64,000 nt of DNA from Hymenobacter setariae (GTDB taxonomy: Bacteria > Bacteroidota > Bacteroidia > Cytophagales > Hymenobacteraceae): assembly GCF_007713685.1 (NCBI RefSeq), contig NZ_VMRJ01000004.1, forward strand, positions 219,602 to 283,601, given 5' to 3'. Under the pieces are notes generated by a model. It was not told the origin of the DNA and did no database searches. It saw nothing but the letters and a program-made list of their open reading frames with translations. Below, piece after piece: positions 17,101 through 25,437 of this stretch (position 1 is its first letter; every line of letters begins with the position of its first letter). The translations under genes were made by a program, and so were the position numbers.

Positions 17101-18582
17101 TTATAGCTGGCTCAGCATAACGGCGCGGTAAGCAGCCCCACGGCCCACCGCCGCCTTCAAGTCATCTTGTAATGCCCGGCTACTTAGGCGCTTAGGATGC
17201 GGGTCAAGAATGGTACCGTCTTCCGCCAGCAGTACAGCTGATGGCAATTTGTTCAAGCCATAAGCTTGCCGCACACCAGCTTGGCGACCGGGCGACACGT
17301 AGGCGTGTAGCCCAGGTAGGGTGGCGGAGGGCAGGCCGATGGTTTTTTGCCACGAATCAAACTGCTCATCGAGGGCTACGGCCAGAATTACTACGGGCTG
17401 CCCCTTCAGTGCGTCGGTCACCTGCTTAAAGAACGGTAGCTCGTGCTGGCTGGCCGGGAAGCGAGTGTCCCAGAACATCAAATAAACCAGCTTGCCACGG
17501 TAATCGGCTAAACTCAGTGAGTCTCCAGTAGCCGTGCACAAAGGCAGCGACGGCGCTCGGCTACCAATGGCTAGGGCGGCATTAGCTACCTGAACAGCGC
17601 GTAGCTGCTCTACCCAGCGGCGGGGTGCCTGGGCCGTAGCCTCGTAGTCAGCGAGCAAGCCTTTGGCGTGGGCAATATGCCCGAAGCGAAAAGTTTCGAG
17701 CAATACCCTACCTAGTACAATAGGCCGCATAGGCCCACGTAGCAGCTGGCCCGCTACCTGGTAGCACGCCGGGTAGTAGTCGGGGTCGGTAGGTTGGTGG
17801 CCCGCAATACGCGCTTGGTAGTGCACGTAGTTCAGCAAAAACTCTTGATAGTGCTGGCTGCTACCCGCCTTCTCATTACCGGGCACTACTGCGTTATCGC
17901 GCAAGAAATCGTAGTACGAAGGCGACACCGTGAGGCGCTGCTGGTCGCCCGAAGTTTGCTCGCGCAAGTCTACGTAGGTTAGCCGGTCGTTGGCGTAGGC
18001 GTAGTTGATTTCGTTCTGCGCATAGGCTTCAAAAGCAGGCGTGAGCGCCCCGCGTCGGTCGGCCTGCTTAAACAGTGCCAGTTCGTGACTGCGGCGATAA
18101 TCCAGAAACGCTAAGAACGCCTTTTCCAGCAAGTTGATATTATCGGGCAGGACCTGATAGGCTTCGTTGTCGCTGTACTTGCTTTCTATCTCGCGTAGGT
18201 AATTATTGGCATTGGCAGCTTTCTTATCGGGGCTACCCGCCGGGGCCGTAAAACGGCGCGACGCGGCTACGTTGTCGGCGTTGAAATTGATGGCGAGCGC
18301 TTGGCCCGGCTCCAAGAACATAGGAGCTTCATCGCCTTCGTAAGTAAGCTGCACGAGCGTGGGACTCGTGATAGGCAAATGTACCTTAAAATTACCCTGG
18401 GCATTGGTGTGCGCCCGCACTACCTGCTCGCGAGCATCAAAGGGTTGCGCCGTCCAGCTAATGCTAATGGTGCTGCCAATATCATTGTCGACATGCCCGC
18501 TGAGCTCCACGCCTGCCTGTGCCTGCACCAAGCGGGCCACCAGCAAGAAAGCTCCCACCAAAACATTTTTTTGGTAATTCAT
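17101..18582 (-). CDS. TlpA-like thioredoxin-fold exported protein lacking the redox cysteines
   Basis: The 493-residue protein has a signal peptide (MNYQKNVLVGAFLLVARLVQAQA), an N-terminal beta-rich DUF4369-like region, a helical middle and a C-terminal thioredoxin/AhpC-TSA domain (about 345-493) with GKLVYLMFWDTRFPASQ, a cis-Pro segment KLPSAVLL and the usual strand order. The position of the CxxC motif reads R-F-P-A-S, so both cysteines are missing and disulfide chemistry is unlikely. Related Bacteroidota proteins with CxxC are periplasmic disulfide reductases. The ATG at 18582 is chosen because the signal peptide starts there. It stands alone, transcribed away from panB. Confidence 0.8.
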   Translation of the reverse strand: MNYQKNVLVGAFLLVARLVQAQAGVELSGHVDNDIGSTISISWTAQPFDAREQVVRAHTNAQGNFKVHLPITSPTLVQLTYEGDEAPMFLEPGQALAINFNADNVAASRRFTAPAGSPDKKAANANNYLREIESKYSDNEAYQVLPDNINLLEKAFLAFLDYRRSHELALFKQADRRGALTPAFEAYAQNEINYAYANDRLTYVDLREQTSGDQQRLTVSPSYYDFLRDNAVVPGNEKAGSSQHYQEFLLNYVHYQARIAGHQPTDPDYYPACYQVAGQLLRGPMRPIVLGRVLLETFRFGHIAHAKGLLADYEATAQAPRRWVEQLRAVQVANAALAIGSRAPSLPLCTATGDSLSLADYRGKLVYLMFWDTRFPASQHELPFFKQVTDALKGQPVVILAVALDEQFDSWQKTIGLPSATLPGLHAYVSPGRQAGVRQAYGLNKLPSAVLLAEDGTILDPHPKRLSSRALQDDLKAAVGRGAAYRAVMLSQL

Positions 18583-18765
18583 ACGGTCAAATATACCCAA
18601 TATTATCTAAAATAGCATTTTACCCTCATACGTCTGGACTGCACCACGGTTGGGTTCTTCCGTGCCTTTCTGCTATTCCGCCTTCGCTTAAGCCTTATTC
18701 CAAAAATTGTTGCCAGCTTTGTGCGAGCTAATCAACCCGTATTTTCTTCAGTAGATTCCCCCGTC

Positions 18766-19581
18766 ATGTCGCAGCATAAAGAAATTAAGCTAGTTACCAC
18801 CCACCAAATGCTAGCCATGAAGCAGCGGGGCGAGAAAATTTCGATGCTGACGGCCTACGATTATTCCATGGCTCAGATACTGGATGGCGCGGGTGTTGAT
18901 GTGCTGCTAGTGGGCGACTCCGCCTCCAATGTGATGGCGGGGCACGAAACCACCCTCCCTATCACCCTCGACCAGATGATTTACCACGCTCAGAGCGTGG
19001 TGCGTGGCGTAAAGCGGGCTTTCGTGGTGGTAGATATGCCGTTTGGTTCGTACCAAGGCAACTCGTCGGAGGCGCTGCGCTCGGCCATTCGCATTATGAA
19101 GGAGAGTGGTGCCCACGGCCTCAAGCTCGAAGGCGGCGCCGAAATCAAGGAAAGCGTTATTCGCATCCTCACGGCCGGTATTCCGGTCATGGGCCACCTA
19201 GGGCTCACCCCGCAGAGCATCTACAAGTTTGGCACGTACAGCGTGCGTGCCAAAGAAGAAGCTGAGGCCCAAAAGCTTATCGAAGACGCGCACCTGCTGC
19301 AGGAAATCGGCTGCTTTGGCCTAGTGCTGGAGAAAATTCCGGCTGCCCTGGCCAAGCGTGTAGCCGCCGAGCTTACTATCCCAGTTATCGGCATCGGGGC
19401 AGGCCCCGACGTTGACGGCCAAGTGCTAGTAGTGCACGACGTGCTAGGTATCACCAAAGAGTTTAAGCCACGCTTTTTACGACGCTATGCCGAGCTACAC
19501 GATGTGATGACCGACGCCGTGCGGCACTACGTAGCCGACGTAAAAAGCCGTGATTTTCCTACGCAGGAAGAGGGCTACTAA
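18766..19581 (+). CDS. panB: 3-methyl-2-oxobutanoate hydroxymethyltransferase
   Basis: The 271-residue enzyme makes ketopantoate from 2-ketoisovalerate and methylene-tetrahydrofolate, the first committed step of pantothenate (CoA) synthesis. Family blocks are all present: KISMLTAYDYSMAQILD, VLLVGDSASNVMAGHETTLP, VVVDMPFGSYQ (metal-binding Asp), GLKLEGG, GHLGLTPQS, LVLEKIPAALA with the catalytic Glu, and IGIGAGPDVDGQVLVVHD. The ATG at 18766 gives the normal length; upstream in-frame codons from 18721 would add 15 non-conserved residues. A perfect 15-bp terminator follows at 19610. Confidence 0.96.
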   Translation: MSQHKEIKLVTTHQMLAMKQRGEKISMLTAYDYSMAQILDGAGVDVLLVGDSASNVMAGHETTLPITLDQMIYHAQSVVRGVKRAFVVVDMPFGSYQGNSSEALRSAIRIMKESGAHGLKLEGGAEIKESVIRILTAGIPVMGHLGLTPQSIYKFGTYSVRAKEEAEAQKLIEDAHLLQEIGCFGLVLEKIPAALAKRVAAELTIPVIGIGAGPDVDGQVLVVHDVLGITKEFKPRFLRRYAELHDVMTDAVRHYVADVKSRDFPTQEEGY

Positions 19582-19609
19582 TTCAAAGTAACAATTTATT
19601 TATAGCCAT

Positions 19610-19646
19610 AAAAGAAAAGCTGAATAGGTATTTCAGCTTTTCTTTT
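19610..19646 (+). terminator. Intrinsic terminator of panB
   Basis: Perfect 15-bp stem (AAAAGAAAAGCTGAA with its complement) around TAGGTAT; the 3' arm is itself T-rich (CTTTTCTTTT). Confidence 0.85.
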
Positions 19647-19691
19647 ACACCTTTACTTTGCAAAACAAAGTTCTTCGCATCACGTTAACCT

Positions 19692-21173
19692 ATGCAGCCC
19701 CAAGCCCCTACCCTGCTCACGCGCGCCAGCGACTGGGCCCGCAATTCGGTCACGCTGAAACTGCTCAGCATCGGCATCTTACTGCTGCTATTGCTCATTC
19801 CGAGCAGCATGGTCGAGAGCCTCATTACAGAGCGTGCGGGCAACCGTGACGCGGCTACTGAGGAGATAAGCGCGCAATGGGGCGGGCCGCAGCTATTGCT
19901 GGGGCCAGTGCTGGTGCTGCCATACACCGCTGTCGAAACCCTAGGTACCGACGACAAACGCCCTACCGAAGTAACGCGCTACCTCTGCCTGCTGCCCGAT
20001 ACACTCAGCAGCACCGGCACCCTGGAGCCTGAGCGGCGGCACCGGGGCATCTACGAGGCGGTGGTATACCGGGCCAAAATTCGGGTGCAGGGTGTGTTTC
20101 AGGCCCCGCCACTGGCCGACCTAGGGGTGGCGCCGGGGGCCGTGCGCTGGTCAGAGGCTTTTGTAGCGCTAGGCTTGTCCGACCTCAAAGGCATCCGCAG
20201 CGGCCTGCGCTTGCGCTGGGACGGGCAGCCGCGCACCTTCGAGCCCGGCCTGCCTAATAGTGATGTACTACCCCGCGGCTCGGCCCCCACGGTGAGCACG
20301 CAGGTAAATACTGTGGTGCAGGAGCGCACTCGCTACTCCAAGGCTATAGCTGACGAAGAAGGCAATATTCCCGGTGCAGCAGCCAACGGCCTCAATGCCC
20401 TCGTGCCAGTGCCCGATGAAAAAACGCTGACCCAGCGCCACTCCTTTGTATTCGACCTCGACCTGAATGGCAGCACCGGCTTACTACAAGCGCCGCTGGG
20501 TCGCCAAACTACCTTGCACCTCAGCGCACCCTGGGCCGACCCTAGTTTCATCGGCGCTTTCCTGCCCGTGCAGCGCACCCTGAACGGGCAGCAGTTTGAG
20601 GCCGACTGGCGGGTCTTTCACCTCAACCGTAATTACCCGCAGCACTGGCGCACCAACGAAGCTCGCCCCGATGTCGATGCGTCGACTTTTGGCGTGCGCC
20701 TGCTGGTGCCAGTAAATGAGTATCAAAAAACTATGCGGGCTGCCAAATATGCCTTGCTGCCGCTGGCACTCACATTTTTGGTGTTCTTCTTTGTCGAGAT
20801 TTTGAATCGGCGGCGCATTCACCCCTTTCAATACCTACTGGTAGGGCTAGCGCTGGTCATTTTCTACGTGCTGCTGCTAGCCTTGTCCGAGCACCTGTCT
20901 TTCAATGCTGCGTATGGCGTGGCGGCGCTCACCATTGTGGGGTTGGTAACGGCTTACGCGGCGGCTAGCTTCCGGCAGCGGCAGCCCACTGCAGCCACGG
21001 CTGGCGTGCTGGCACTGGTATACAGCTTCGTATTTGTGGTGCTGCAGCTACAGGACTACGCTTTGCTCGTGGGCAGTATTGGGCTGGTAGTAGTGCTGGC
21101 GGTGGTCATGTTCCTATCGCGTAACATCAACTGGTACAGCCCTGACGAAGACCAAACGCCCATCAAAGCCTAA
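19692..21173 (+). CDS. creD: Inner-membrane protein CreD
   Basis: The 493-residue protein matches CreD (Cet), an inner-membrane protein of unclear biochemical role linked to envelope stress and beta-lactam response in proteobacteria. It has one N-terminal membrane segment (about 24-40), a large extracytoplasmic domain opening with GGPQLLLGPVLVLPY, a family hallmark, and four to five C-terminal membrane segments (about 350-480) including FFFVEILNRRRIHPFQYLLVG, typical of the family. No CreBC two-component genes are adjacent. It is transcribed alone between the panB terminator and the RluA gene. Confidence 0.9.
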   Translation: MQPQAPTLLTRASDWARNSVTLKLLSIGILLLLLLIPSSMVESLITERAGNRDAATEEISAQWGGPQLLLGPVLVLPYTAVETLGTDDKRPTEVTRYLCLLPDTLSSTGTLEPERRHRGIYEAVVYRAKIRVQGVFQAPPLADLGVAPGAVRWSEAFVALGLSDLKGIRSGLRLRWDGQPRTFEPGLPNSDVLPRGSAPTVSTQVNTVVQERTRYSKAIADEEGNIPGAAANGLNALVPVPDEKTLTQRHSFVFDLDLNGSTGLLQAPLGRQTTLHLSAPWADPSFIGAFLPVQRTLNGQQFEADWRVFHLNRNYPQHWRTNEARPDVDASTFGVRLLVPVNEYQKTMRAAKYALLPLALTFLVFFFVEILNRRRIHPFQYLLVGLALVIFYVLLLALSEHLSFNAAYGVAALTIVGLVTAYAAASFRQRQPTAATAGVLALVYSFVFVVLQLQDYALLVGSIGLVVVLAVVMFLSRNINWYSPDEDQTPIKA

Positions 21174-21259
21174 GCAATGCCACCCTACCACCGGCTCGGC
21201 AATAGCGCCGGGCCGGGCAAAACCTAGGGGCCTAGGTGGGTTCATTCGACCGTCTCGCT

Positions 21260-21267
21260 TACCTTTG
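21260..21267 (+). promoter_or_regulatory. Putative -7 box (TACCTTTG) in the creD-rluA gap
   Basis: Exact TAnnTTTG match 121 bases before the pseudouridine synthase start, leaving a leader of about 110 bases that contains CCTAGGGGCCTGG. No -33 match was seen. Confidence 0.4.
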
Positions 21268-21387
21268 CTCGTAGCAGCAGGGGCCCCGACTAGCTGACTA
21301 GTTTTGAGTGCGGCCTGCTAACGTGCCGGTGACCCTAGGGGCCTGGCGTTACCCCTGCTGCCTCCGCTTAGACCGCCGTATCCCGAC

Positions 21388-22101
21388 GTGAATCGCCCTA
21401 ATCTCTGGTCCGAACAGAAAGAAATTCTGTTTGAAGACAATCATTTGCTCGTTATCAATAAGCCCGCCGGCATCCTAGTGCAGGGCGACGAAACCGGCGA
21501 CGAGCCCCTTTCTAACAAAGCCGCTGAGTATTTGAAATTCAAGTACAAGAAGCCCGGCGCCGCCTTTGTGGGGGTGTGCCACCGCATCGACCGACCGGTG
21601 TCAGGCATTGTTATTCTGGCCAAAACCAGCAAAGCGCTAAGCCGTCTCAATGAGATGTTTCGCGACAACCAGGTCAAAAAAACGTACTGGGCGCTTACGG
21701 GCAAGCCGCCGGTGCCCGAGCAGGGCATGCTGGTGCATTGGCTGGTGAAGGATACCATTCGCAACGTGACCAAGGCTTACCCGGAGCGCCACACCCAAGG
21801 CCAACGCTCAGAGCTAAGCTACGAGCTCCTAGGTCCCGCTGCCAATCGCTACCTACTGCAAGTCAACCCCGTAACGGGCCGGCCACACCAGATTCGGGTG
21901 CAGCTCTCGACCGGCCTGGGCACGCCCATCGTGGGCGATGTGAAGTACGGTTTCCTCAACCCGCTGCCTGATGTTAGCATTGCGCTGCACGCCCGGCAGC
22001 TTGAGATTCAGCATCCCGTTACGAAAGAGGCACTCAAATTTGTGGCACCGCTGCCCGATGCTCCGCACTGGGATGCCGCCCGAGAGTTTTACAAAGTTTA
22101 A
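21388..22101 (+). CDS. RluA-family pseudouridine synthase
   Basis: The 237-residue enzyme isomerises uridine to pseudouridine in rRNA or tRNA. Family blocks are LFEDNHLLVINKPAGILVQGD (about 12-32), CHRIDRPVSGIVILAKTSKAL with the catalytic Asp (about 68-88), and GRPHQIRVQLSTGLGTPIVGDVKYG. There is no N-terminal S4 domain, and the protein is short, as in the RluA/TruC-like subgroup. The start is a GTG at 21388 (encoding VNRPNLWSEQKE). The RNA target cannot be inferred. The stop is followed by a 13-bp hairpin at 22117. Confidence 0.93.
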   Translation: MNRPNLWSEQKEILFEDNHLLVINKPAGILVQGDETGDEPLSNKAAEYLKFKYKKPGAAFVGVCHRIDRPVSGIVILAKTSKALSRLNEMFRDNQVKKTYWALTGKPPVPEQGMLVHWLVKDTIRNVTKAYPERHTQGQRSELSYELLGPAANRYLLQVNPVTGRPHQIRVQLSTGLGTPIVGDVKYGFLNPLPDVSIALHARQLEIQHPVTKEALKFVAPLPDAPHWDAAREFYKV

Positions 22102-22116
22102 GTAGTACAACCCACG

Positions 22117-22166
22117 ACTGGGCGCAAGACCCTTCGCCTAGCTTGGCGGAGATTCTTGCGCCCAGT
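22117..22166 (+). terminator. Hairpin after the pseudouridine synthase gene
   Basis: Perfect 13-bp outer arms (ACTGGGCGCAAGA at 22117-22129, complement at 22154-22166) with a further inner stem CTTCGCC/GGCGGAG. No T run follows, so it is a terminator only by position. Confidence 0.6.
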
Positions 22167-22247
22167 TGCCGTTTAGGCTCGTTAGGTGCTGCCGTGTAAC
22201 ATTATGGCATTGTGACGCAGCGCAGAATTCTGGCCAAACCCAGGCTG

Positions 22248-22255
22248 TAATTTTG
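22248..22255 (+). promoter_or_regulatory. Putative -7 box (TAATTTTG) for the desaturase
   Basis: TAnnTTTG match 75 bases upstream of the desaturase ATG at 22330. Confidence 0.45.
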
Positions 22256-22329
22256 TATTACTGATGAACTAAGCCCGTCGCGAATAGCTTCTGCGGGCGA
22301 CGTTCCTCCCACGTTTACAATTTTACTGA

Positions 22330-23103
22330 ATGGCCATTCTGGTTTTCTTCGTTGCCCACTACTACCTGTCGCTGTTCACGCAGACGTTTTACTTGCACCG
22401 TTACGCGGCGCATAAAATGTTTACGATGAACAAGTTCTGGGAGAAGTTCTTCTTTCTGTTCACGTACATCTGCCAGGGCAGTTCCTTTTTGTCACCGCGG
22501 GCCTATGCGCTGTTGCACCGCATGCACCACGCCTACTCCGACACGGAGCTAGACCCACACTCGCCGCTGTTCTCGAACAACGCGTTTGACATGATGTGGA
22601 AGACGAAGAATATCTATAACGACGTACTCAATAACAAGTACGAGTTGGCCGAGCGCTTTGAAGGCGACTACCCCGTGTGGCAAGCCATCGAAAACTTTGG
22701 CGATAAGTGGTACTCGCGCATTGGCTGGGGCACGGTCTACGTGCTGTTTTACATCAATTTTGCTACGGTTTGGTGGCAGTACTTGCTGCTGCCGATTCAC
22801 TTCCTGATGGGCCCAATTCACGGCGCCATCGTGAACTGGGGCGGCCACAAGTATGGCTACCAGAACTTCGACAACCACGACCATTCGAAAAACACGCTAG
22901 CGCTGGACTTTCTGGCTTTTGGTGAGCTGTTCCAAAACAACCATCATAAGCTGCCCATGCGCGTCAACTTCGGCGTGAAGTGGTGGGAGTTTGACCCGAC
23001 GTACATCGCCATTTGGACCCTAGACAAGGCCCGTATCATTAAGATTAAGCGTAAGAACGTGCAGCCCAAGCAGCGCGTTGCGAAGATGGCGAAAGCCGCC
23101 TAG
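22330..23103 (+). CDS. Fatty-acid desaturase (acyl-CoA/acyl-lipid delta-9 type)
   Basis: The 257-residue integral membrane di-iron enzyme introduces a double bond into fatty acyl chains. Three histidine boxes are visible: HRYAAH (about 24-29), HRMHH (about 61-65) and NNHHK (about 198-202), with hydrophobic segments before the first and between the second and third. It resembles the bacterial OLE1-like group but is shorter than eukaryotic forms and lacks the cytochrome b5 domain. A role in membrane-fluidity adaptation is inferred from the family. An intrinsic terminator follows at 23124. Confidence 0.9.
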   Translation: MAILVFFVAHYYLSLFTQTFYLHRYAAHKMFTMNKFWEKFFFLFTYICQGSSFLSPRAYALLHRMHHAYSDTELDPHSPLFSNNAFDMMWKTKNIYNDVLNNKYELAERFEGDYPVWQAIENFGDKWYSRIGWGTVYVLFYINFATVWWQYLLLPIHFLMGPIHGAIVNWGGHKYGYQNFDNHDHSKNTLALDFLAFGELFQNNHHKLPMRVNFGVKWWEFDPTYIAIWTLDKARIIKIKRKNVQPKQRVAKMAKAA

Positions 23104-23123
23104 GTAACTACTAGTAGCAAGTA

Positions 23124-23154
23124 AAAGGCCGAAGTTTCGCTTCGGCCTTTTTTA
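23124..23154 (+). terminator. Intrinsic terminator of the desaturase
   Basis: AAAGGCCGAAG pairs with CTTCGGCCTTT, followed by TTTTA; 11-bp stem, 5-base loop. Confidence 0.88.
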
Positions 23155-23170
23155 TTGGCTTGGTTCTCCG

Positions 23171-23178
23171 TACCTTTG
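23171..23178 (+). promoter_or_regulatory. Putative promoter (-7 box TACCTTTG) of the rpsP operon
   Basis: Exact TAnnTTTG match 67 bases before the rpsP ATG. It gives a leader of about 60 bases that contains the two hairpins described next. Confidence 0.6.
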
Positions 23179-23188
23179 CGGCCCCAAA

Positions 23189-23226
23189 CTGGGAAATAAA
23201 TTTCACCCAGACGCACGAGTTGCGTC
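23189..23226 (+). promoter_or_regulatory. Structured rpsP leader (two tandem hairpins)
   Basis: CTGGG/CCCAG (23189-23193 with 23206-23210) and GACGCA/TGCGTC (23210-23215 with 23221-23226) form two small adjacent hairpins in the rpsP leader, ending 18 bases before the start codon. By position this could be an autoregulatory S16 leader; that is inference. Confidence 0.4.
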
Positions 23227-23244
23227 GCACAACCACCAAGGTTT

Positions 23245-23796
23245 ATGGCAGTTAAAATCCGCCTCGCCCGCCGTGGCCGTAAAAAGGCCGCGACTTACGA
23301 CATCGTAGTAGCTGACGCCCGCGCGCCCCGCGATGGCCGCTTCATCGAGAAGCTCGGTACCTACAACCCCAACACCAACCCCGCTACCATCAACTACGAC
23401 GGCGACCGCGCTTTCTACTGGGTGATGAATGGCGCTCAGCCCACCGAAACGGTGCGTGCTATGCTTGCTTACCGCGGCGTATTGCTGCGTCGTCACCTTC
23501 AGCTTGGCGTTACCAAAGGTGCGCTGACCCAAGAAGTTGCTGACCAGCGCTTCCAGCAGTGGCTGAGCGAGAAAGATGCTAAAATCGAAGCCAAGAAGAC
23601 TGGCCTCGTTGACACCAAGGCTACGGCTCGTGCTGCTGCCCTGGCTGCCGAAACTAAAGTAAAAGAAGCTCGTGCCACTGCCCTCGCTGAGAAGCAGGCT
23701 GCTGCCCTAGCTGCTGCTGCGCCGGCCCCGGCTGCTGAAGAAGCTACCGAAGGCTCGACGGATACTGCCGAAACTTCGGCTGAAGCTGCTGCGTAG
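23245..23796 (+). CDS. rpsP: 30S ribosomal protein S16 with long Ala/Glu-rich tail
   Basis: Residues 1-80 are a normal bS16 (VKIRLARRGRKKAATYDIVVADARAPRDGRFIEKLG cannot be mistaken; key blocks are RLARRGRKK and PRDGRFIEKLGTYNP). Most bS16 proteins have about 80-90 residues; this one has 183, with an extension from about residue 100 rich in Ala, Lys and Glu, ending in many Ala and Glu. Such tails are known in Bacteroidota S16. It starts the block rpsP-rimM-trmD-rplS, the usual arrangement for ribosome and tRNA maturation. A hairpin after the stop separates it from rimM. Confidence 0.96.
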   Translation: MAVKIRLARRGRKKAATYDIVVADARAPRDGRFIEKLGTYNPNTNPATINYDGDRAFYWVMNGAQPTETVRAMLAYRGVLLRRHLQLGVTKGALTQEVADQRFQQWLSEKDAKIEAKKTGLVDTKATARAAALAAETKVKEARATALAEKQAAALAAAAPAPAAEEATEGSTDTAETSAEAAA

Positions 23797-23815
23797 TTTT
23801 TGAGCATCAACCGCT

Positions 23816-23860
23816 AAAAAGAACGTCATGCCGAGCTCGTCTCAGCATGACGTTCTTTTT
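23816..23860 (+). terminator. Terminator after rpsP, built on a REP-like core (copy 4)
   Basis: AAAAAGAACGTCATGC pairs perfectly with GCATGACGTTCTTTTT (16 bp) around a short CGAGCTCGTCTCA loop. The T-rich 3' arm makes it an intrinsic terminator. Its GTCATGC...GCATGAC core matches the arm ends of the REP-like elements at 41294 and 51208. Confidence 0.75.
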
Positions 23861-23895
23861 TGAGCTTTCTCTTCCCCTCCTTTATTTAGCAAGCC

Positions 23896-24462
23896 ATGAC
23901 CCTCGACGAGTGCTTTGAGCTAGGCTTCATTGTGAAGCCGCACGGCCTGAAAGGCCAGATGGTCACTCAATTGGACGTAGACGATGCGTCTACTTACGAC
24001 AAACTCAAGACCGTATACCTGGCCCTTCCTACTGCGCCCAGCAAGCTCTCGGCCTATACCGTAGAGCGCGTAAATCCGCAGAATGGTCAGCGCGTGCTCC
24101 TAAAACTTCGCGGCATTGAACGCATTGAGGAGGCAGAGCCCCTCCGTGGGTCTAAGCTGTGGCTGCCCCTAAGCGAACTACCCGAGCTAGGTGATGCCCA
24201 GTTTTACTTTCACGACGTCATTGGCTTCCAAGTTATTGATGAGAAAGAAGGCGCCCTAGGTGTGGTTGAAAACTTCTACGAGCTGCCACAGCAAGACGTA
24301 TTGGCCATGCGTTACAAGGGCCAAGAAGTGCTCCTGCCGGTAGTAGATGAGCTAGTAAGCCACGCTGACATGGAAGCCAAACAGCTGTTTGTCAACATGC
24401 CTGAAGGTTTGCTGGACATTTACATGAATCCAAACGCCCACAAAAACCCGAACGCTGACTAG
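23896..24462 (+). CDS. rimM: Ribosome maturation factor RimM
   Basis: The 188-residue protein has the N-terminal RimM barrel (GFIVKPHGLKGQMVTQLDVDD, about 9-29) and the C-terminal PRC barrel with FYFHDVIGFQVID, LGVVENFYELPQQDVLAM and LLPVVDELV, typical of Bacteroidota RimM. It binds S19 and helps 30S head maturation. It lies between rpsP and trmD; the spacing to trmD is 86 bases. Confidence 0.94.
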   Translation: MTLDECFELGFIVKPHGLKGQMVTQLDVDDASTYDKLKTVYLALPTAPSKLSAYTVERVNPQNGQRVLLKLRGIERIEEAEPLRGSKLWLPLSELPELGDAQFYFHDVIGFQVIDEKEGALGVVENFYELPQQDVLAMRYKGQEVLLPVVDELVSHADMEAKQLFVNMPEGLLDIYMNPNAHKNPNAD

Positions 24463-24548
24463 TCGCTGATGCCTGCCTAGCGTAGGGAACAGGTCGTCCA
24501 CAAAGCCCGACTAATCCGTCCATTTGAATAAATCTGCGGTTCAGACCG

Positions 24549-25226
24549 ATGCGTGTAGATATCCTTACCTGCCAGCCCGAGCTGCTCGAAAGCCCTTTCG
24601 CCCATTCTATTGTGAAGCGGGCGCAGGATAAGGGCCTAGCCGAAATTCACCTGCATCAGCTGCGCGACCACGCCGTTAACAAGCATGGGCAGATTGACGA
24701 CTATTTGTTTGGAGGTGGCGCCGGTATGGTGCTGCGCGTAGAGCCCATCGCGGCCTGGATTGACGAGCTGCAAGCTCAACGCCCGTACGATGCCATCATC
24801 TACCTTACGCCCGATGGTGAGACGCTGCGCCAGCCGCTAGCTAACCGGCTGTCGCTTCTAGGTAATATCATCATGCTCTGCGGCCATTACAAGGGTGTAG
24901 ACCAGCGCATTCGTGAGCACTACGTTACGCACGAAATTAGCGTAGGCGACTTTGTACTGAGTGGCGGTGAGCTAGCCGCTGCCATCTTGGTCGATGCCAT
25001 TGTGCGGCTGCTGCCTGGCGTGCTAGGCAATGAAGAATCAGCTTTGTCTGATTCTTTTCAGGATGACCTCTTGGCACCGCCCGTGTATACCCGCCCGGCC
25101 GAGTGGCGTGGGCTGGCCGTACCGGAAATTCTTCTTTCGGGCAACACGCCTAAGATTGAGGAGTGGCGCCACGAGCAAGCATTGGCGCGCACCCGGGCCA
25201 AAAGGCCTGATTTATTGAAGGAGTAA
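24549..25226 (+). CDS. trmD: tRNA (guanine37-N1)-methyltransferase
   Basis: The 225-residue SPOUT enzyme methylates G37 of tRNAs, preventing frameshifts. Family signatures are MRVDILTCQPELLESPFAHSI, LRDHAVNKHGQIDDYLFGGGAGM, YLTPDGETL, LCGHYKGVDQRIREH and EISVGDFVLSGGELAA, the deep trefoil knot. The C-terminal PVYTRPAEWRGLAVPEILLSG block is complete. Start ATG at 24549 matches the family start. Confidence 0.97.
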   Translation: MRVDILTCQPELLESPFAHSIVKRAQDKGLAEIHLHQLRDHAVNKHGQIDDYLFGGGAGMVLRVEPIAAWIDELQAQRPYDAIIYLTPDGETLRQPLANRLSLLGNIIMLCGHYKGVDQRIREHYVTHEISVGDFVLSGGELAAAILVDAIVRLLPGVLGNEESALSDSFQDDLLAPPVYTRPAEWRGLAVPEILLSGNTPKIEEWRHEQALARTRAKRPDLLKE

Positions 25227-25335
25227 ATACGAGGAAGAAGGCACCTAGGTGAGCAGCTAAGCAGGCGCCGCAGCTACTTCTCACCTGGCTTTAGTGTTTC
25301 TTCTGCACTAAATCACCTCATTACCTTTCAACCTG

Positions 25336-25367
25336 TTTGCTTTTTTGCGCTTAATTTTCTATCTTTG
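25336..25367 (+). promoter_or_regulatory. Promoter of rplS (TTTG, 20 bases, TATCTTTG)
   Basis: TTTG at 25336-25339, a 20-base spacer and TATCTTTG at 25360-25367 match the full Bacteroidota sigma-A pattern TTTG-N(17-23)-TAnnTTTG. It gives rplS its own promoter within the trmD-rplS gap. Confidence 0.65.
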
Positions 25368-25396
25368 CGCTCCGTTTCGCAAAATACCAACCTGAT

Positions 25397-25432
25397 GGGC
25401 AGCGGCGCTGCCCTCTTTTGTAATTCTTTTTT
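25397..25432 (+). promoter_or_regulatory. Terminator-like hairpin in the rplS leader
   Basis: GGGCAGC (25397-25403) pairs with GCTGCCC (25407-25413), followed by a T-rich tract (TCTTTTGTAATTCTTTTTTT) that runs to 6 bases before the ATG. It could be an attenuator or an L19-binding leader. Ribosomal leaders for L19 are known in other bacteria; this one was not compared. Confidence 0.45.
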
Positions 25433-25437
25433 TCGCC

